Part shown: positions 20,120 to 31,766 of the stretch, piece by piece
How positions within the stretch are numbered: the stretch's first letter is position 1
How the letters are laid out: every line of letters starts with the position of its first letter
From: Onthophagus taurus
Taxonomy: Eukaryota; Arthropoda; Insecta; Coleoptera; Scarabaeidae
NCBI RefSeq assembly: GCF_036711975.1
Contig: NC_091973.1
Location: 19,468,001 to 19,532,000 of the forward strand
DNA length: 64,000 nucleotides
Reading direction: 5' to 3'
The notes under the pieces: model-generated
Databases searched by the model: none
What the model was told of the DNA's origin: nothing
Seen by the model: the letters and a program-made list of their open reading frames with translations, nothing else
Program-made: the position numbers and the translations under genes

Positions 20120-20897
20120 GTACGACCTCGTCGTACAACTGATCGTCATAATCAACAGGTAAGAATTCCGCGCGCAATCCTTCCACTAATTGTTCCCATG
20201 TCGCGAATTTATCTCGGTTAGCTCGACACCATATCAGCGCTTGGTCTCTAAATAGATCGACTGCAGAGAGAAATAACATTACTTTCGGCACGCCCCGCGT
20301 CACACGCAATTCATTTATCCTTTCGAGAAAGGCGCTTAACGAACTTTTTCTATCTCCGGCAAACGTAATGGGGTATTACGTTATTTATCGGTACTAATTT
20401 TGAAGTATATGAAGCCACTTCATTTTCGGAAGTTTCACTAGAATTCGACGATTCCTCAACCAAATTTACTGTGCTTATATTGTGAGTGGACGATGCTTTA
20501 ACCCGAATTTCAAGTCGCGATGACAAGGTCACGATTTCACCAAGTTCATTTTCGTTGCTTTATCATCCGCAGTAGTAGCTTTTGCCCGATTCGCGCGCCC
20601 TACCAAATAAATCAAATTATTATTTAAACGTTTAAAAGCCGCGCATCAACTAGTACCGGAAAAATTAATAACTTTATCCTCAAGTTGATCAAGATCAGCC
20701 CGAATCGCAACCGCATCTTCCTCAAATGTAAACGGATACGCCGGTAACGTGAAACGAGAATTCGTGTCCATACTAATCAAGCTTCTCAATGTACGTCTCA
20801 CTTTATCGTGATTTAATTCCTTAGTAATACAGCGAATCTTTAATTCGTAACGTAAGGCGTCCGCCGTTAGCCTACCTACGTCATAATTTCTAACCAT
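20120..20897 (-). pseudogene. Gag remnant of Gypsy C
   Basis: The N-terminal part (DVGRLTADALRYELKIRCI, then FTFEEDAVAIRADLDQLED) parallels the first 100 residues of Gypsy B Gag. The capsid-type part (SAVDLFRDQALIWCRANRD ... LRAEFLPVDYDDQLYDE) matches the same block in Gypsy B. Downstream of that the resemblance ends abruptly beside a short perfect hairpin at 20117-20139. The gene is a broken fossil. Confidence 0.75.
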
Positions 20898-20998
20898 CTT
20901 CCAAAAAAAAATGATCCGACCCGACAATCAATTAAAGAGCTTCCCTAATTTCCTTTCCGAGCCTTAAGCGTTTGCGAAAGTTGCCTCTTTTTCGAGTG

Positions 20999-21016
20999 GC
21001 CCCACGTTGGGCGCCA
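20999..21016 (-). other. Primer-binding site (tRNA-Lys type) of Gypsy C
   Basis: On the minus strand TGGCGCCCAACGTGGGGC is the same tRNA-Lys complementary site as in Gypsy B, placed between the LTR region and gag. Confidence 0.8.
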
Positions 21017-22199
21017 AATGCGTTAAATGATTTTAAATTTATCAAAACAAAAAAAAAAATAACGAAATTTTCAACAAGGACAAAACTAGTTTTATCACCC
21101 TGAGATGTACGCGAGTACTCGACCGGCTCAGTGAAGAAGGGAGGGGTATTTATATGGCGCCACACAGTTAACCCCGCGTACAACACGAACTGTGACGTGA
21201 GATGATGGAGTATGGTGATATAAACAAATAACACAACAAAATATAAACGCTCAACAACATAGGTTTTGAGTTGCAGACAAAATTTATTAAAAACTCCCGT
21301 AAATAACAGGTAAGTAAAAAAAATAAACCAATAACAAAATTATAAAACCGTAGACTTTTAGGTTCAAATAACAAAAAAAACTATATTGATGTTTGCGATC
21401 TTTAAAAATGAAAGTCAAAACTAAAAGGAAATTTAAATCAAAATACCAAAAAAATGAAAATGAAAAGTTAACCCGCGTCTGACTCCGTATGGTTGAGCTC
21501 AACGTGAAATCAAAAATTATAAAAAGTCAACGCCAAAAATATAATTAAAAAAAAATCTCGCCAAAGAAGAATTTACAAAAAAAAAATTGAAATGATGTTA
21601 AAAAAAAATTGAAAAGTTTGATGTTCCAATGATTAATTAATTAAAGATTTTCTTAATGGAAATCAAATAAAAAAAAATATATAAGATACAAATTCTTCAA
21701 TGACCAAAATAATAATATGTTGTTCTATCTGACCTTTACTCCAAGTCTTGATCACCGGCCCGATTCGAAATAAATCCTCAGCAGCAAATTCTGGTGATTC
21801 AGGAAAGGTAAGGTAATATTCTTTGTTTCGTACCAAAAAAAATAATTAAAATCCTTACTATGTAATGGAAATTATACCCTTGGACAATGGTTCCAAAATA
21901 CCAACAAAAAAAAAGTTGTTCCAAAAGAGATGCCAAAAGTTGCTCCCCTCAATAAAAACCTGGATATAGAAATTTTAAAAAAATGAATGGGCCAACCTAC
22001 CTCCCCGCGGTAACCTCGGAAACGAATCGGGGGCCGGCAAGTTGGTAAGGCAAAACCTAACGTATTTGACAGGCCTCTGACACGACATAGGAATAAATTT
22101 ATCCAAGTATGTAGTTCCCTGTCGCAACTATGGGTGGCGCTACCGTCGATCTTTCGGCAATATTCGGCATTGTTCGTCCTTCCCGAGGTTAAATAATTA

Positions 22200-22880
22200 A
22201 AATTTTAATCACTTATTTTATAAATTATTATAATATGTTACCTAAATAATGTATATATGAGAAAAAAATTATATATGTAATTATCCTGTGTTTGTATGAC
22301 CTTTTGAGAATAAATATCGAGAAAAAGAAATCGTAGTTTCATCATGGCGTCTACCTGGCGTATTAGTCACAGTCTTTACTTGATTTCGTTACGTTCAGTT
22401 ACGTTCTTTACGTTGTTTACTTCACTTCGTCTCAAAGTTTTAGCTGAAATAAGTGTGGTGTATTATTATATTACAAAGTAGTTGTAAAAGGTAATCGCTT
22501 TATAAACGTTTATTACTTTCATTGTGATAATTGATTACCGGTCGATTAATAATAATAATTGTTATATAAATTAATCGAACAAATATTTAGGCTACCCCAA
22601 TTAGTCGCAAGAATACGATGTTACAATTATTATTTATTAAATAAATTAATATGTTTTAGATATTTTTCAATATTATTATAATAGTATTAAGTATGTCTTA
22701 ATTATACCACTTATTTTGCCTTAAATAAATATTTTTAAATATTGTACGCACTTGTATTATTTTCATATATTTATTTCATCATAAAACCATTACAGGAGTA
22801 AGATTTTAAATTTATTTAAACCCGCCGATTTGCCGCGCTCCTTATTAGTTCACATGTCGCAACTATAGAGGCGCTGAAAG
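22200..22880. other. AT-rich spacer, no gene seen
   Basis: About 680 bp of AT-rich sequence without coding potential. A similar phrase, TGTCGCAACTAT followed by GGCGCT, occurs just before it (about 22130) and just after it (about 22855), so the spacer may be bounded by a short direct repeat. It might be a non-coding element or old LTR sequence; I see no firm evidence. Confidence 0.4.
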
Positions 22881-23219
22881 CAGGATAAACTTTTTACCAT
22901 TGCGTGTCCACCGGCTGGTATTTGAGCCGTAGGTATCCTCTGTACGGCCAAAGGTACCGTTCAGCGTAAGCCACCCTGGCAGGAGGGGACTGGGAGTGGA
23001 GACTGAGAGTGCCGACCCGGTCGAAGCTCTCGGCAACATGGGGGATAAAGGGGAAAAAGGGGATAAGCGTAAGGGACAGGAGGGAAAGTATTATGCGGTA
23101 TATATAGGGGCTGAAAGTGATGATTCCGTGGATGAATTCACGAGAGTCTTCCAAAGGAGAGACAGTAAAGTATTGAGAAGTCCGCCCACTAATAGACGAG
23201 TGAAAATAAGATAAAAAAG

Positions 23220-23507
23220 ATGAAAGACTGTATTAAGTTCAAGGAAATGGGCTTAAAAGTTGAGAAACCGAAAAGCTTAAAACCTACTGTCCAAATTTTT
23301 GATGTCCCATATAGCATCACAGAAGAGACCCTATTGATTAATATTTTTAGCAGAAATATAACAGCTGAAACGGCGCTTACATGTGAAAAGTTTTGTAAAG
23401 AATCTAAAATAATAACAAGAGTTGTTAAGAAAGAAACTGAAAGTAATGTTATACTCGAGGTGCCGGTAGATGTCTGGAAACAATTAATAAAACTTGGTAG
23501 GGTATAA
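23220..23507 (+). pseudogene. ORF1 (Gag-like) fragment of the R1-clade LINE
   Basis: The 95-residue frame has the pattern KPTVQIFDVPYSITEETLLINIFSRN and ESNVILEVPVDVWKQLI, which corresponds to the RRM-like/Gag-like block that precedes the zinc knuckles in R1 and related LINEs. A stop ends it just before a CCHC knuckle in another frame (about 23516-23600). The protein would bind the element RNA. Confidence 0.65.
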
Positions 23508-24112
23508 TATGCAAAGGTGAGGACACGTGTAGGCACTGCGCCAAGAGGGGTCACGCAATTAAGGATTGTCTGGATAAAACGAAAGAACCGACTTGCAAAT
23601 GCTGAGTAGAAGCAAGCCGAGTAATCACTCGACGACTTCGGTCAGCTGTCCAGAGTTTGTTCGCCAGATCACACTACGGCGGGAAAAAAAAACTATGTCT
23701 AGCTTGAAAATAGTGCAGTTAAACTGTTAAAACTCCAGGGCGGTGATGGGGGAGATTGAGTGCCTTGCCACGCAAGGTGCGGTTGATATTTTTTTGTTGC
23801 AGGAACCGTACTTACCTGTAAATAAGCCCATGTGGCAAAAAAACCTAGGAAGAATAATTAAATGCGGATCTGGGGAACCAGGTTCCGCTATTTTTGTTTT
23901 AAATGACAGCTTGGTGGTCACAATACAAACGGGGCTGACCGATAAGAACTGCGTGGAGTGACCCTGGGCGTTGGTGTAAAGATGCTTGTCATGGTGTCTA
24001 TGTATTGCCAATATTGTGACGATATCGTTGGATATGTAAGCTTCAAAATATTTTAAATCTGTTTCAGGGTGTTCCAATTATTATATGTACAGATACCAAT
24101 GCCATATCACCA

Positions 24113-24766
24113 ATGTGGCATGATAAAAAACTTGATAGAAAAGGGGAAATACTACAAGCATTCATACTCACGAATGATCTGTATACAGTAAATGAGGCAA
24201 GCAATATTTTAACCTTCTGGGCGCCTAATGGCGAATCTAACATTGATCTAACCATCCTAAACGGACACTCTCCGTCCTTGGTAGACGAATGGCGAGTGAA
24301 AGCTCTCACCATCTCCGCTCACCGCGGTATCCCATTCTCAGTCCAATGGGGTAGATCTGAAACAGAAAAAGGAAAAGACATTAGTTGTAATGGTAATATT
24401 AAAAAGGTTAAATGGGGAAAGGTGGAGGAGGAGATGAGGGAGATTATGGATGCTGAGTTTGTGAGAAAGATGAATGATTTGGGAAATGTCGATGAGATGG
24501 TGGAAATGCTCAATGATAGAATGGGAACTATAATGGCTAAGACACTCCCGAGGAGAAGACAGGGAGGAAATAAAAGAAATAGGTGGTGGAATAGGGAATT
24601 GGACTATGATAAGGCAATAGGAGTGAGAGAGGGAAGGACGGAGGAAGTCATATTAGGCTTAAAAAGAAACTACAGGGACAGAGTTAGAGAGTATAAGAGT
24701 ATAAATGCGGTGCTGGACGCTCTAGTAGTGGGTGGTCCCGTAGAATTGTTTGATGAGACACAATAA
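24113..24766 (+). pseudogene. Endonuclease C-terminus and linker to RT, R1-clade LINE
   Basis: The frame covers the end of the endonuclease domain (SNILTFWAPNGESNIDLTI, with the SDH-type histidine replaced in SAHRGIPFSV) and the charged helical linker before RT (RWWNRELDYDKAIGVREG). It ends at a stop shortly before the RT start LRKAPGNDG. The replaced Asp in the terminal SDH box is another sign of decay. Confidence 0.65.
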
Positions 24767-24919
24767 ATAGCTGATAGAGAGCATCGTTGGGTGACTATGC
24801 CTGAAATAAACACGGCTATAGGGCAGATGAGGCTACGAAAAGCACCGGGGAATGATGGAATTATAAAGAGTATTTTAAACAGCTGCATGCAAAACAAACG
24901 ATTCCCGGCTGCCTGGAAA

Positions 24920-25195
24920 TAATAATAATAATAATATAATATTTATTAACCCCATGTAATACATTGAAAAAAGAAGAGTAATACAAAAAAAAATCAAATG
25001 ACAAAGGAAAGTATATAAACTAATAATAATACTAATAAACAATCAATGGAGTTAAAGAGGGCCAAGTCAATTAGCGAAACCGCAAACTGTTTTTCATTGG
25101 CCCTCGGAAGTATTAAATGAAATTATATCTAAAACCCATCCCACCACCCACCCCAAGTGCAACGCCAATTCAAAGGTTTCAAGGTGTCATAAAAT
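24920..25195 (-). mobile_element. Short insert in the R1 RT, probably a SINE or LINE 3' end
   Basis: The insert begins on this strand with an (AAT)n run and TTTATTAACCCCATGTAATAC. Read on the minus strand this is a GTATTACATGGGGTTAATAAA ... (ATT)n tail, typical of a LINE or SINE 3' end. RT coding resumes after it with DPKSYRIISLLPV. No internal promoter boxes or open frame were recognised. Confidence 0.4.
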
Positions 25196-25689
25196 GTGCA
25201 GAGGCAGCGTTACTAATAAAGAACGTTAATAACGAGGCAAATGATCCAAAGTCATATCGTATTATTTCTTTGTTACCTGTTGTGGGCAAAATATTTGAGA
25301 GGGTGATCTGGAATAAAATTGAAAAGAGTGATGTAGATAAAAATATGAGTAGCAGCAAACAGTATGGCTTCAAACAAGGAATGGGAACTGTTGATGCTAT
25401 AAACAAGGTAGGACAAATAAGACATGAAATTAGTGATAAGTATGTTCTAGGTATGTTCATTGACGTTGCGGCCACCTTTGACACAGTTTGGTGGCCGGCA
25501 CTCCTGGCACGACTTAGGTTGGCTGGGGTGTCGCACGCTGTATATGGCGTGGTGTTGGTTTAGTTCAGGGACAGAAACATAAACATAACGGCGGGAAAAG
25601 AGATTATAGGGAGAAAGGTAGTGCGCGGGTGCCCGCAGGGATCTGTTTTAGGTCCACGGTTTTGGTCGATCCTCCTAGATGATCTCCTG

Positions 25690-25825
25690 ACGCATCATTT
25701 TGAGGATCCACCGATCGGATCCACCGATCCAGATCCACCATCTACCGATCCACCGCGTGCGGGGGGGCGTTTTGCCTGTTGAGCGGCGCGCGCTAGGCGG
25801 GGGGGGGGGGTTTGCCTGATGGGTG
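25690..25825. repeat. Low-complexity stretch: (GATCCACC)-like repeats and G-runs
   Basis: Imperfect copies of GATCCACCGATC are followed by two G-runs of 7 and 12, each leading into a TTTTGCCTG/TTTGCCTG phrase. It separates the broken R1-like LINE from the Polinton polymerase remnant and may be a rearrangement or assembly scar. Confidence 0.5.
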
Positions 25826-27949
25826 ATTTAAATAAACTTTATTAACATTTCGGTGGTAGTATTAAAATGAATATTTTCTTTTATTAAATTAAATAAACTT
25901 TATTAACATTTCGGTTTAACAACTTTACATTTCACAAGTTTATCAACTTTCTAACGTTTTACAATGTCGATGAAATCCGCTGGATTCCTACGTTTTTACA
26001 AAGTCGATGAGAACATTCTGATTTATTAAATAACAACTAAGTTTCGCTTAAAATTATTCAATATTGTAATGACCCCACGCTAAAGTTTTGATCCCATCAG
26101 AATTAATAAATTTTTTGGAATCGTTTGGTGAAAGAACTAATTTATTTTGAAGAATGGTAAATATGTTATGATTGAAACTTTTAAATAATAATTGTTTTTT
26201 AAGTAAAATAGTTTTAGATGTTAAGCAATCGTTATAATGATCGAAAGAAATTCTATTTTTTACTACAGTTTTTTTACACCTTTCGATTTTTTGGTAACCC
26301 AACCATCTAGAACCCGATTCGCGTGCATTTTTGATCGTAAACCGATAAAATCAGTCATAATTTTACTAGCATTCTCATCCTTCATAAGACCTAATACAGC
26401 CTTATTTTGAAGAGAAATCTTAAATTGGTTATCAGGACTATAGTTTGATGTATCAAATCTATCCAAATTTAATTTAACATCCTGATAGACATCATCGGTG
26501 TTAATGAGTACGGTAAAGCTGTCGGTGTCCATGTAACACAAATTAATTTTATCGATGTATGTTGGTTTTAAAAAGTCGTAGTAAAATACGTACATTAATA
26601 ATTTTGATAATTCCAAAACTGTAAAACCAATGTAAATAGGCTTATCATAAACCACATTAAGCTTTTCCATATCTATAGCCGAAAAATGTTCAGTAAAAAT
26701 TTTTATACTTTTAAAATTTAATTTTGCGATTAAACTTCGAGCACCAAGTTTTGGTCGACCTCCTTTACCTTTACTACGCACATCATTCCAAGTGTTAATC
26801 AATCTTACATCTACTATCTATCGTCATCTACCTAACGTTTTCTATGGTCTTACCAAATATAGTATTGTTCACTAATTTGAAAAAATCTTTTTCGAAATCA
26901 TTTTTAGATGCCTGACGTAATTTAGTATTTATATCAATGTAAGGTTTAAGCCAAGCTGATTGTTTAAAAGATAAAACTCTATTGATTCTCTTAATGATAA
27001 GACCATGGGTTGGTTTTCTGTAATGAATAATGTAATTATTCTTTTGTTTTAAATTGGGGATTAATCTTTTTTCGCTTTTATGCTTACAACCGGGTGGGAG
27101 TATGTTTTCAGCTAGGAAAGGAAGGTCATTATGTATGTCATGTAAATGTTGTGGATAATCAATATCCACATCTAAATTATACCCAAAATCGGAAAAGTCG
27201 GGGATATTGTTAATGTCTAAATTTTAATTTCTTCTTTCCTCAACCACTTAAATTCGGAAAACGGAATACATTGTGACATAGCCCAACCGTACAAATTATT
27301 TGCATCCCAATACATTAAATATTTCAATGATAAATTAGGGTCATATTTATCCAACATATATTTATTATTAGCTTTAGCATGACGTAAAGAACATTGCGAA
27401 ATACCACCGCGGATACCTTTTTTAATGAAGTGTAATTTTTCAATATCCGCCGGAATTCCAGTTTAATTGTAGTAAATTTCAACATAGCATCCCAACTAAG
27501 TCCAGATGCTGCGTAATAATGTGCTGGATCTAAACCATATGTTTTAAAACAAACGCTTCTAAACGATTGAAACACATCAGTCTTTAGATAAAGATCTGAA
27601 TAATCTTTTATAGTTTTACAGTTAAATGTTTTCCAAACATTTTGAGCATGTTGATACTCTTCATCAGTTATATCTTCAAAATTTAACTTATTAAAAAAGG
27701 CATTCTTAGGTGGTAGTGATGAATCTTCTAATTTCTCAAATGATGTTATGTAATTATAGGGGAATATACCTTTTTTCGTTACAAATTTAAACTGTTCATT
27801 ATCGGGGAAACATTTTTTTATGTGAACAAAATCATTATCTGTGAGATTTTTAGACAGTGAATCGAGTGAAGATGCCATGAACCTAAACGTGTCTATGAAT
27901 CTTTGTAATGGACGGTAAAGTATTTGTAGTTGGCGAATGTTGCACAATA

Positions 27950-28350
27950 ATTAATCAAGTCAATATACTCAAAAAAACGCACAAGTATGCCTACTTGTGC
28001 GAGTAGTGCGATATTCGCCAATTCAACAAATAAATTGTGTTTGATTTTATATTATAGAATATAATATATTAAAGGAAGAGCTTAAACATTACACTTAATT
28101 TAATAAAAATTTGATTATGAGGAACTTGACCGTCAACCTTATCCATACCACGAACAGGAATTTTTTTACTAAAACTAATGTATTTTTCTTTATTATTCGG
28201 TAAAACTTCTATACCATACTCATCCAATTCAACCAACTCTTTTACGAATAGATGAGAATCATAACCACTGAAATTGTGGAGAAATATGGGGAAATAATTA
28301 GGAATTTTAATATTAAGATATGCATATGTAATGTGCTGGACCCCGATATT
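27950..28350. other. Non-coding stretch inside the polymerase remnant, with hairpin
   Basis: No reading frame of note. A perfect short inverted repeat, CGCACAAGTA-TGCC-TACTTGTGCG, lies at about 27985-28010. The right part from about 28110 resembles degraded polymerase coding sequence. Confidence 0.4.
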
Positions 28351-29652
28351 TACCGCTTATATGACAGTGATCGTGGACTTTGTAATTATTTTCATCTTTT
28401 TTGAAAATGTAAGAGGTAACATTGGTTTCACAGTTTTAAAATATTTATTATAAATCGGTTCAACATCTCGAAGTAACATTAAAATAAAAACTCTAGAGCA
28501 ATCTAAGCCAGTGTAAGTTTCAAATTTGTTAAAATCAACACCATCTATGTTTGAAACAATATAATAAGCAAAACTATAGGGAATGTGTTCCTCAACCTTT
28601 TCGGTAAACGATTTAGATGAATTGGGTTCACAATTATCTATAGGTTTCAAAACAGACTCAAAGTCTGCATAAATAACAAACGGTACAATCTGGGTATTTT
28701 TGTAGTTGTTAAACTCTAAAATGTTTTCGTTTATATAATTTCCTAAAAAATTTGGCTTCTGTTTCAACTTCTGCGATGGTAAAATTGTTTTTATATGATT
28801 ACAATAATTTTTTTGATGATTAACTAATTTTCTATTATTTTTTTTGACTTATAAACTAATTCATAGACATTAATGCTTATACCATTTAATTCTTCAATTT
28901 TAGCTATATCTTTTAAATTAACTGGAAATTTAAAGGGTAGGTTTAAAACCTGACTGTAATGTGGGTAGCTAGATATTCGATCCGAATGTCCATTCGCGGG
29001 ATGATGGGCTGCCGCATGTTTATTAACAATCTTTTTCGGTAGACGTATGTACGATGAACCGGGTATTGGTTGGAAATTATTGAAGTTTAGTAAAAGATGA
29101 GAAATTGAGTAAAATGACCAACCAGAACCACGTTCCTGAAACTCTTCCGCTTGAGCCATAATATCTCCCATCATCTCATCGTAAATCTCTTCCAAAATTG
29201 TAGCTGTTATGATTTTAAATTTCGTATTAAAATTTTTTTCGGACACTATCATGTCTTCTTCACCATTTTCTTCATTAAATTTTATAAAATTAGATAGTAG
29301 TTCCATCTGTGTTTTAACTGAACCACTTAATGTAATATGGTTGTTAATAAGTGTAATAATCGTTTCTCGCAATCGTGGAAGATAGGAAGATATATCACCA
29401 TCGGGTTGAACTTTACTAATTTTATAGCTGACAACCCGATTCTTAAAACATGAAGCAATTTTTTCCACACCATCTTCAATAATTGTTGCATGATTTGTGC
29501 GAAGATGTGTTTGTAAAGTGAAGGAAAGGACTCACCACAAATCTTACACGCTCTCAATAGAGATGCTGGTGTTGAAGAAGTTGATGGTAGCGATAGCGAT
29601 GATAATTCATCCTTCTTAAAAGGTTGAGATGGTGCTTGACGAGATTCTTTAA

Positions 29653-29707
29653 CCCTTAACCACCGCAGTGATTTCGAGTCCTATTTAAAAGCTACGGCGA
29701 TTAAGGG
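29653..29707. mobile_element. Tiny piggyBac-like MITE
   Basis: A 55-bp unit begins CCCTTAACC and ends GATTAAGGG and is flanked on each side by TTAA (29649-29652, 29708-29711), the piggyBac target duplication. It lies in the decayed polymerase N-terminal region. Its shortness means chance palindromy cannot be excluded. Confidence 0.4.
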
Positions 29708-29905
29708 TTAATCTTCTTATGTACTTCTCGTTTATTGTTCTAATTAGTTTACTGTTCTAATTAGACTATTGTTCCGTGAAAATGTTTTACTACAAATTGT
29801 AGATGTTTTAACGATGTTAAGTACGATCTTATGTGTATGTCGTACATGACGTTTGAGATTACTTTTTAACATATAAGATTTTTGACATAATTCGCAAACG
29901 AACAT

Positions 29906-30182
29906 TGTGATTTAAGTGTAATGTATCCAAATTCATTATTGTTTAAGTAAATTACAAAAAGTTTAACTATAAAATGTAGGCTCAGCAACTTAATTAATAA
30001 GTATCAGGTCATCGTCCGTTGAACCGTATTACCGTGGTAAGCATTATTGCTGTAATACTTTAATATTGATTACGCTTTTGTAAGCAGCAGAATTGTACGA
30101 ACCTTTGGGTTAAATACATTCACATGTAGTTGGAAAGAAACTCTTTTATTTAAAAAACCTAAAACCCTTCAACGATACCACA
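29906..30182 (+). repeat. Probable 5' LTR of Gypsy D
   Basis: It ends in CA directly before the primer site at 30183. The start is inferred from a TG and from the length of the related Gypsy A LTR (265 bp). It abuts the start codon of the polymerase remnant's zinc-finger frame at 29905. Confidence 0.55.
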
Positions 30183-30312
30183 TGGCGACCCTGCCAGTTG
30201 TGTTCATAGTGATACACAGAACAGCGTAAAAAAAAATAAATAAAAAAAAAAAGAAGAAGAAGAAAGAAAATATGGGAAAGCAACAATCCAAAGAAGTTAA
30301 AGAAGAGATAAT

Positions 30313-31364
30313 AGTAGTGTAAGAATGCCGGTTCTAGAGCGGAAGTTGCTCCTGCTGCTCCTGCGGTGACGTCACATCTCAATGTATTAGGTATAGGGGG
30401 GGATACCAACTAAAGTTTGGGGGAAAAAAATTAGGTTGGTATTAAAAGTAACTAGAGATCTAGGGATTTTTAGAAAATTAAATAAAAAAATTTAAATACA
30501 ATGGCGCCACCTAGATTTGAGTGGTGTAAGTAGGACTGAATTATGCGCACTCTGGTGTGTGGTGGATAAATAAAACACAAAATTAATAAATAAAAATTAA
30601 TATTATATTTATTTTAAAACACAATTTCTTTTCTTCAAATTTTTTTTTACCATCAACCCTAATATATTTAAACATATTAAAGACACTGAACCTCTGATGA
30701 TCGAAGATGCATCTTTCATCGCTGTGGTTGTTGTAGGTTGATCTTGTTTTGCGGAGGTTCCTCCTCCTTTCTTAGGATTCTTAACTTTAAAACATACTTT
30801 AGGATCTGTCTTCAACCGGAGTAGTTGATAATGAAAATTATTTATTTTTCGAATATCAGCTGGAGATGATGCTAATGTAGTATGTAGTAGTAGTAATCTC
30901 TAAGGTTTCAGCTGAAGGTGATGCAGTAACTACTACGGTTGTTTCTCCTTCTTCTTCTTCTCCGCTATCGCACAATGTTGTCGTAATAAAAAGAAAGAAG
31001 AGGAAGACCGTTGTACTTTGACGTTGTAAATTGTACTAAACATTTTCTTTTATATCGTGATTTACGAACTAGACGAATTAGCAGCGGTTAAAAACGAACT
31101 GAATCGGGTCTTTCGAGTGCGGCGGTTGTTGACGCGTTAACGAATCGCAGGAAATATGCGGTAGGAAATGTGCGAAGATTAGATAAGAGGAAACTCGCTC
31201 GCAGACGATGAATAAGAATAATACATTTAATAAAAAAAAATAATATATTTAATGAATAAAATAAATTTACCTGACGGACTGTTACATTTTTAAAATTTAA
31301 ATTTGTTGAGCGCTTAAAGGGTGTCTCCCGTCGCTTGAATGCGCGTGTGCAGGAAATAGGAATA
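30313..31364 (+). repeat. Left terminal inverted repeat of the Polinton
   Basis: It is the inverted partner of 39256-40328. Within it, minus strand 30609-30815 is open and encodes a Lys/Thr-rich peptide ending in a hydrophobic segment (SIIRGSVSLICLNILGLM), preceded further upstream by an A/T-rich part with Thr/Ser-rich coding character. The mirror copy is in the right repeat, so any gene here is present twice. Confidence 0.9.
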
Positions 31365-31766
31365 AATTTTATTCAAATGTAGTAGTATTGTTGGTTGCCT
31401 AGCTCATGACGCGCCACCTGGCGGTGTAACGATGGATAGAGTTGTTGGTTGCTTAACTCGTGTGACGTCACTTAGCAGGCGGTAGACAGTGGAACGCACA
31501 TCTGTTGAGCGATAAATAGCGCGCTTATAGCTATAGGCGTTCTGGACCAAAATCCCATAAGATTTAACATTGGGGTTCAAAAGTACCCTTTTTATCCCCA
31601 CCACTATCTCCTTTCGAGGTTCTGGCTACGCCAACATTTTAAATTCGATCAATCAGAGCGCAGCATTCTCCAAGAACCACCTTTTGGCGGGAAATTTGAA
31701 TGAGGCTATCTAGATCGACAGGCTCAATGCAAATAATATATATGACGTGTTTAAACTGGAATAAAT
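31365..31766. promoter_or_regulatory. Polinton intergenic region upstream of the PPP1R15-like gene
   Basis: About 400 bp with no gene of its own. A TATA-like AATATATATGAC lies about 30 bp before the ATG at 31767, so this is a plausible promoter for the gene that follows. Two similar phrases, TTGTTGGTTGCCTAGCTC and TTGTTGGTTGCTTAACTC (about 31390 and 31442), form a short direct repeat. Confidence 0.4.

Larger units (their letters stand above)
20001..22190 (-). mobile_element. Gypsy C: 5' part of a decayed relative of Gypsy B
   Basis: The minus strand carries an LTR-like region (about 22190-21020), a primer site identical in type to that of Gypsy B, and a gag that aligns with Gypsy B Gag. It is broken, with several breaks in gag, and it stops within gag near 20120, next to the R2-like LINE. 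No pol or second LTR is seen in the window. It is older than Gypsy B, judging from the protein divergence and the decay. The outer LTR border is not certain. Confidence 0.7.
22900..25690 (+). mobile_element. R1-clade LINE, broken and 3'-truncated
   Basis: ORF1 region: 22996-23600, with an acidic/basic N-terminus, a Gag-like block (PTVQIFDVPYSITEETLLINIF) and a CCHC knuckle (CRHCAKRGHAIKDC) near 23535. ORF2 region: an AP-type endonuclease from 23696 (GAVDIFLLQEPYL), then DTNAISPMWHDKKLDRKG and NIDLTILNG near 24090-24265, and RT from about 24780 (LRKAPGNDGI, SYRIISLLPVVGKIFERV, MFIDVAATFDTVWW, GCPQGSVLGP) until it ends near 25690, before the YADD box. Endonuclease plus RT of this type is R1-like. 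Several stops and frame changes show it is dead. A 270-bp insert splits the RT at about 24920-25195. It lies on the opposite strand from the R2-like LINE. Confidence 0.8.
25830..29905 (-). mobile_element. Polinton remnant: protein-primed DNA polymerase B region, old
   Basis: The minus strand carries most of a Polinton-type family B DNA polymerase in pieces. N-terminal C2H2-like fingers lie at 29905-29810 (CELCQKSYMLKSNLKRHVRH) and near 29550 (CKICGESFPSLYKHI). An exonuclease motif (VIYADFESVL) is near 28670, YLKTDVF-type and LSWDAML blocks at 27600-27470, the polymerase catalytic YMDTDS near 26550, and the C-terminal DGIKTLAWGHYN near 26070. It is broken, with at least five breaks, and neither terminal inverted repeat nor other Polinton genes were seen on its left side. 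It is separate from and clearly older than the Polinton at 30313-40328. Confidence 0.85.
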
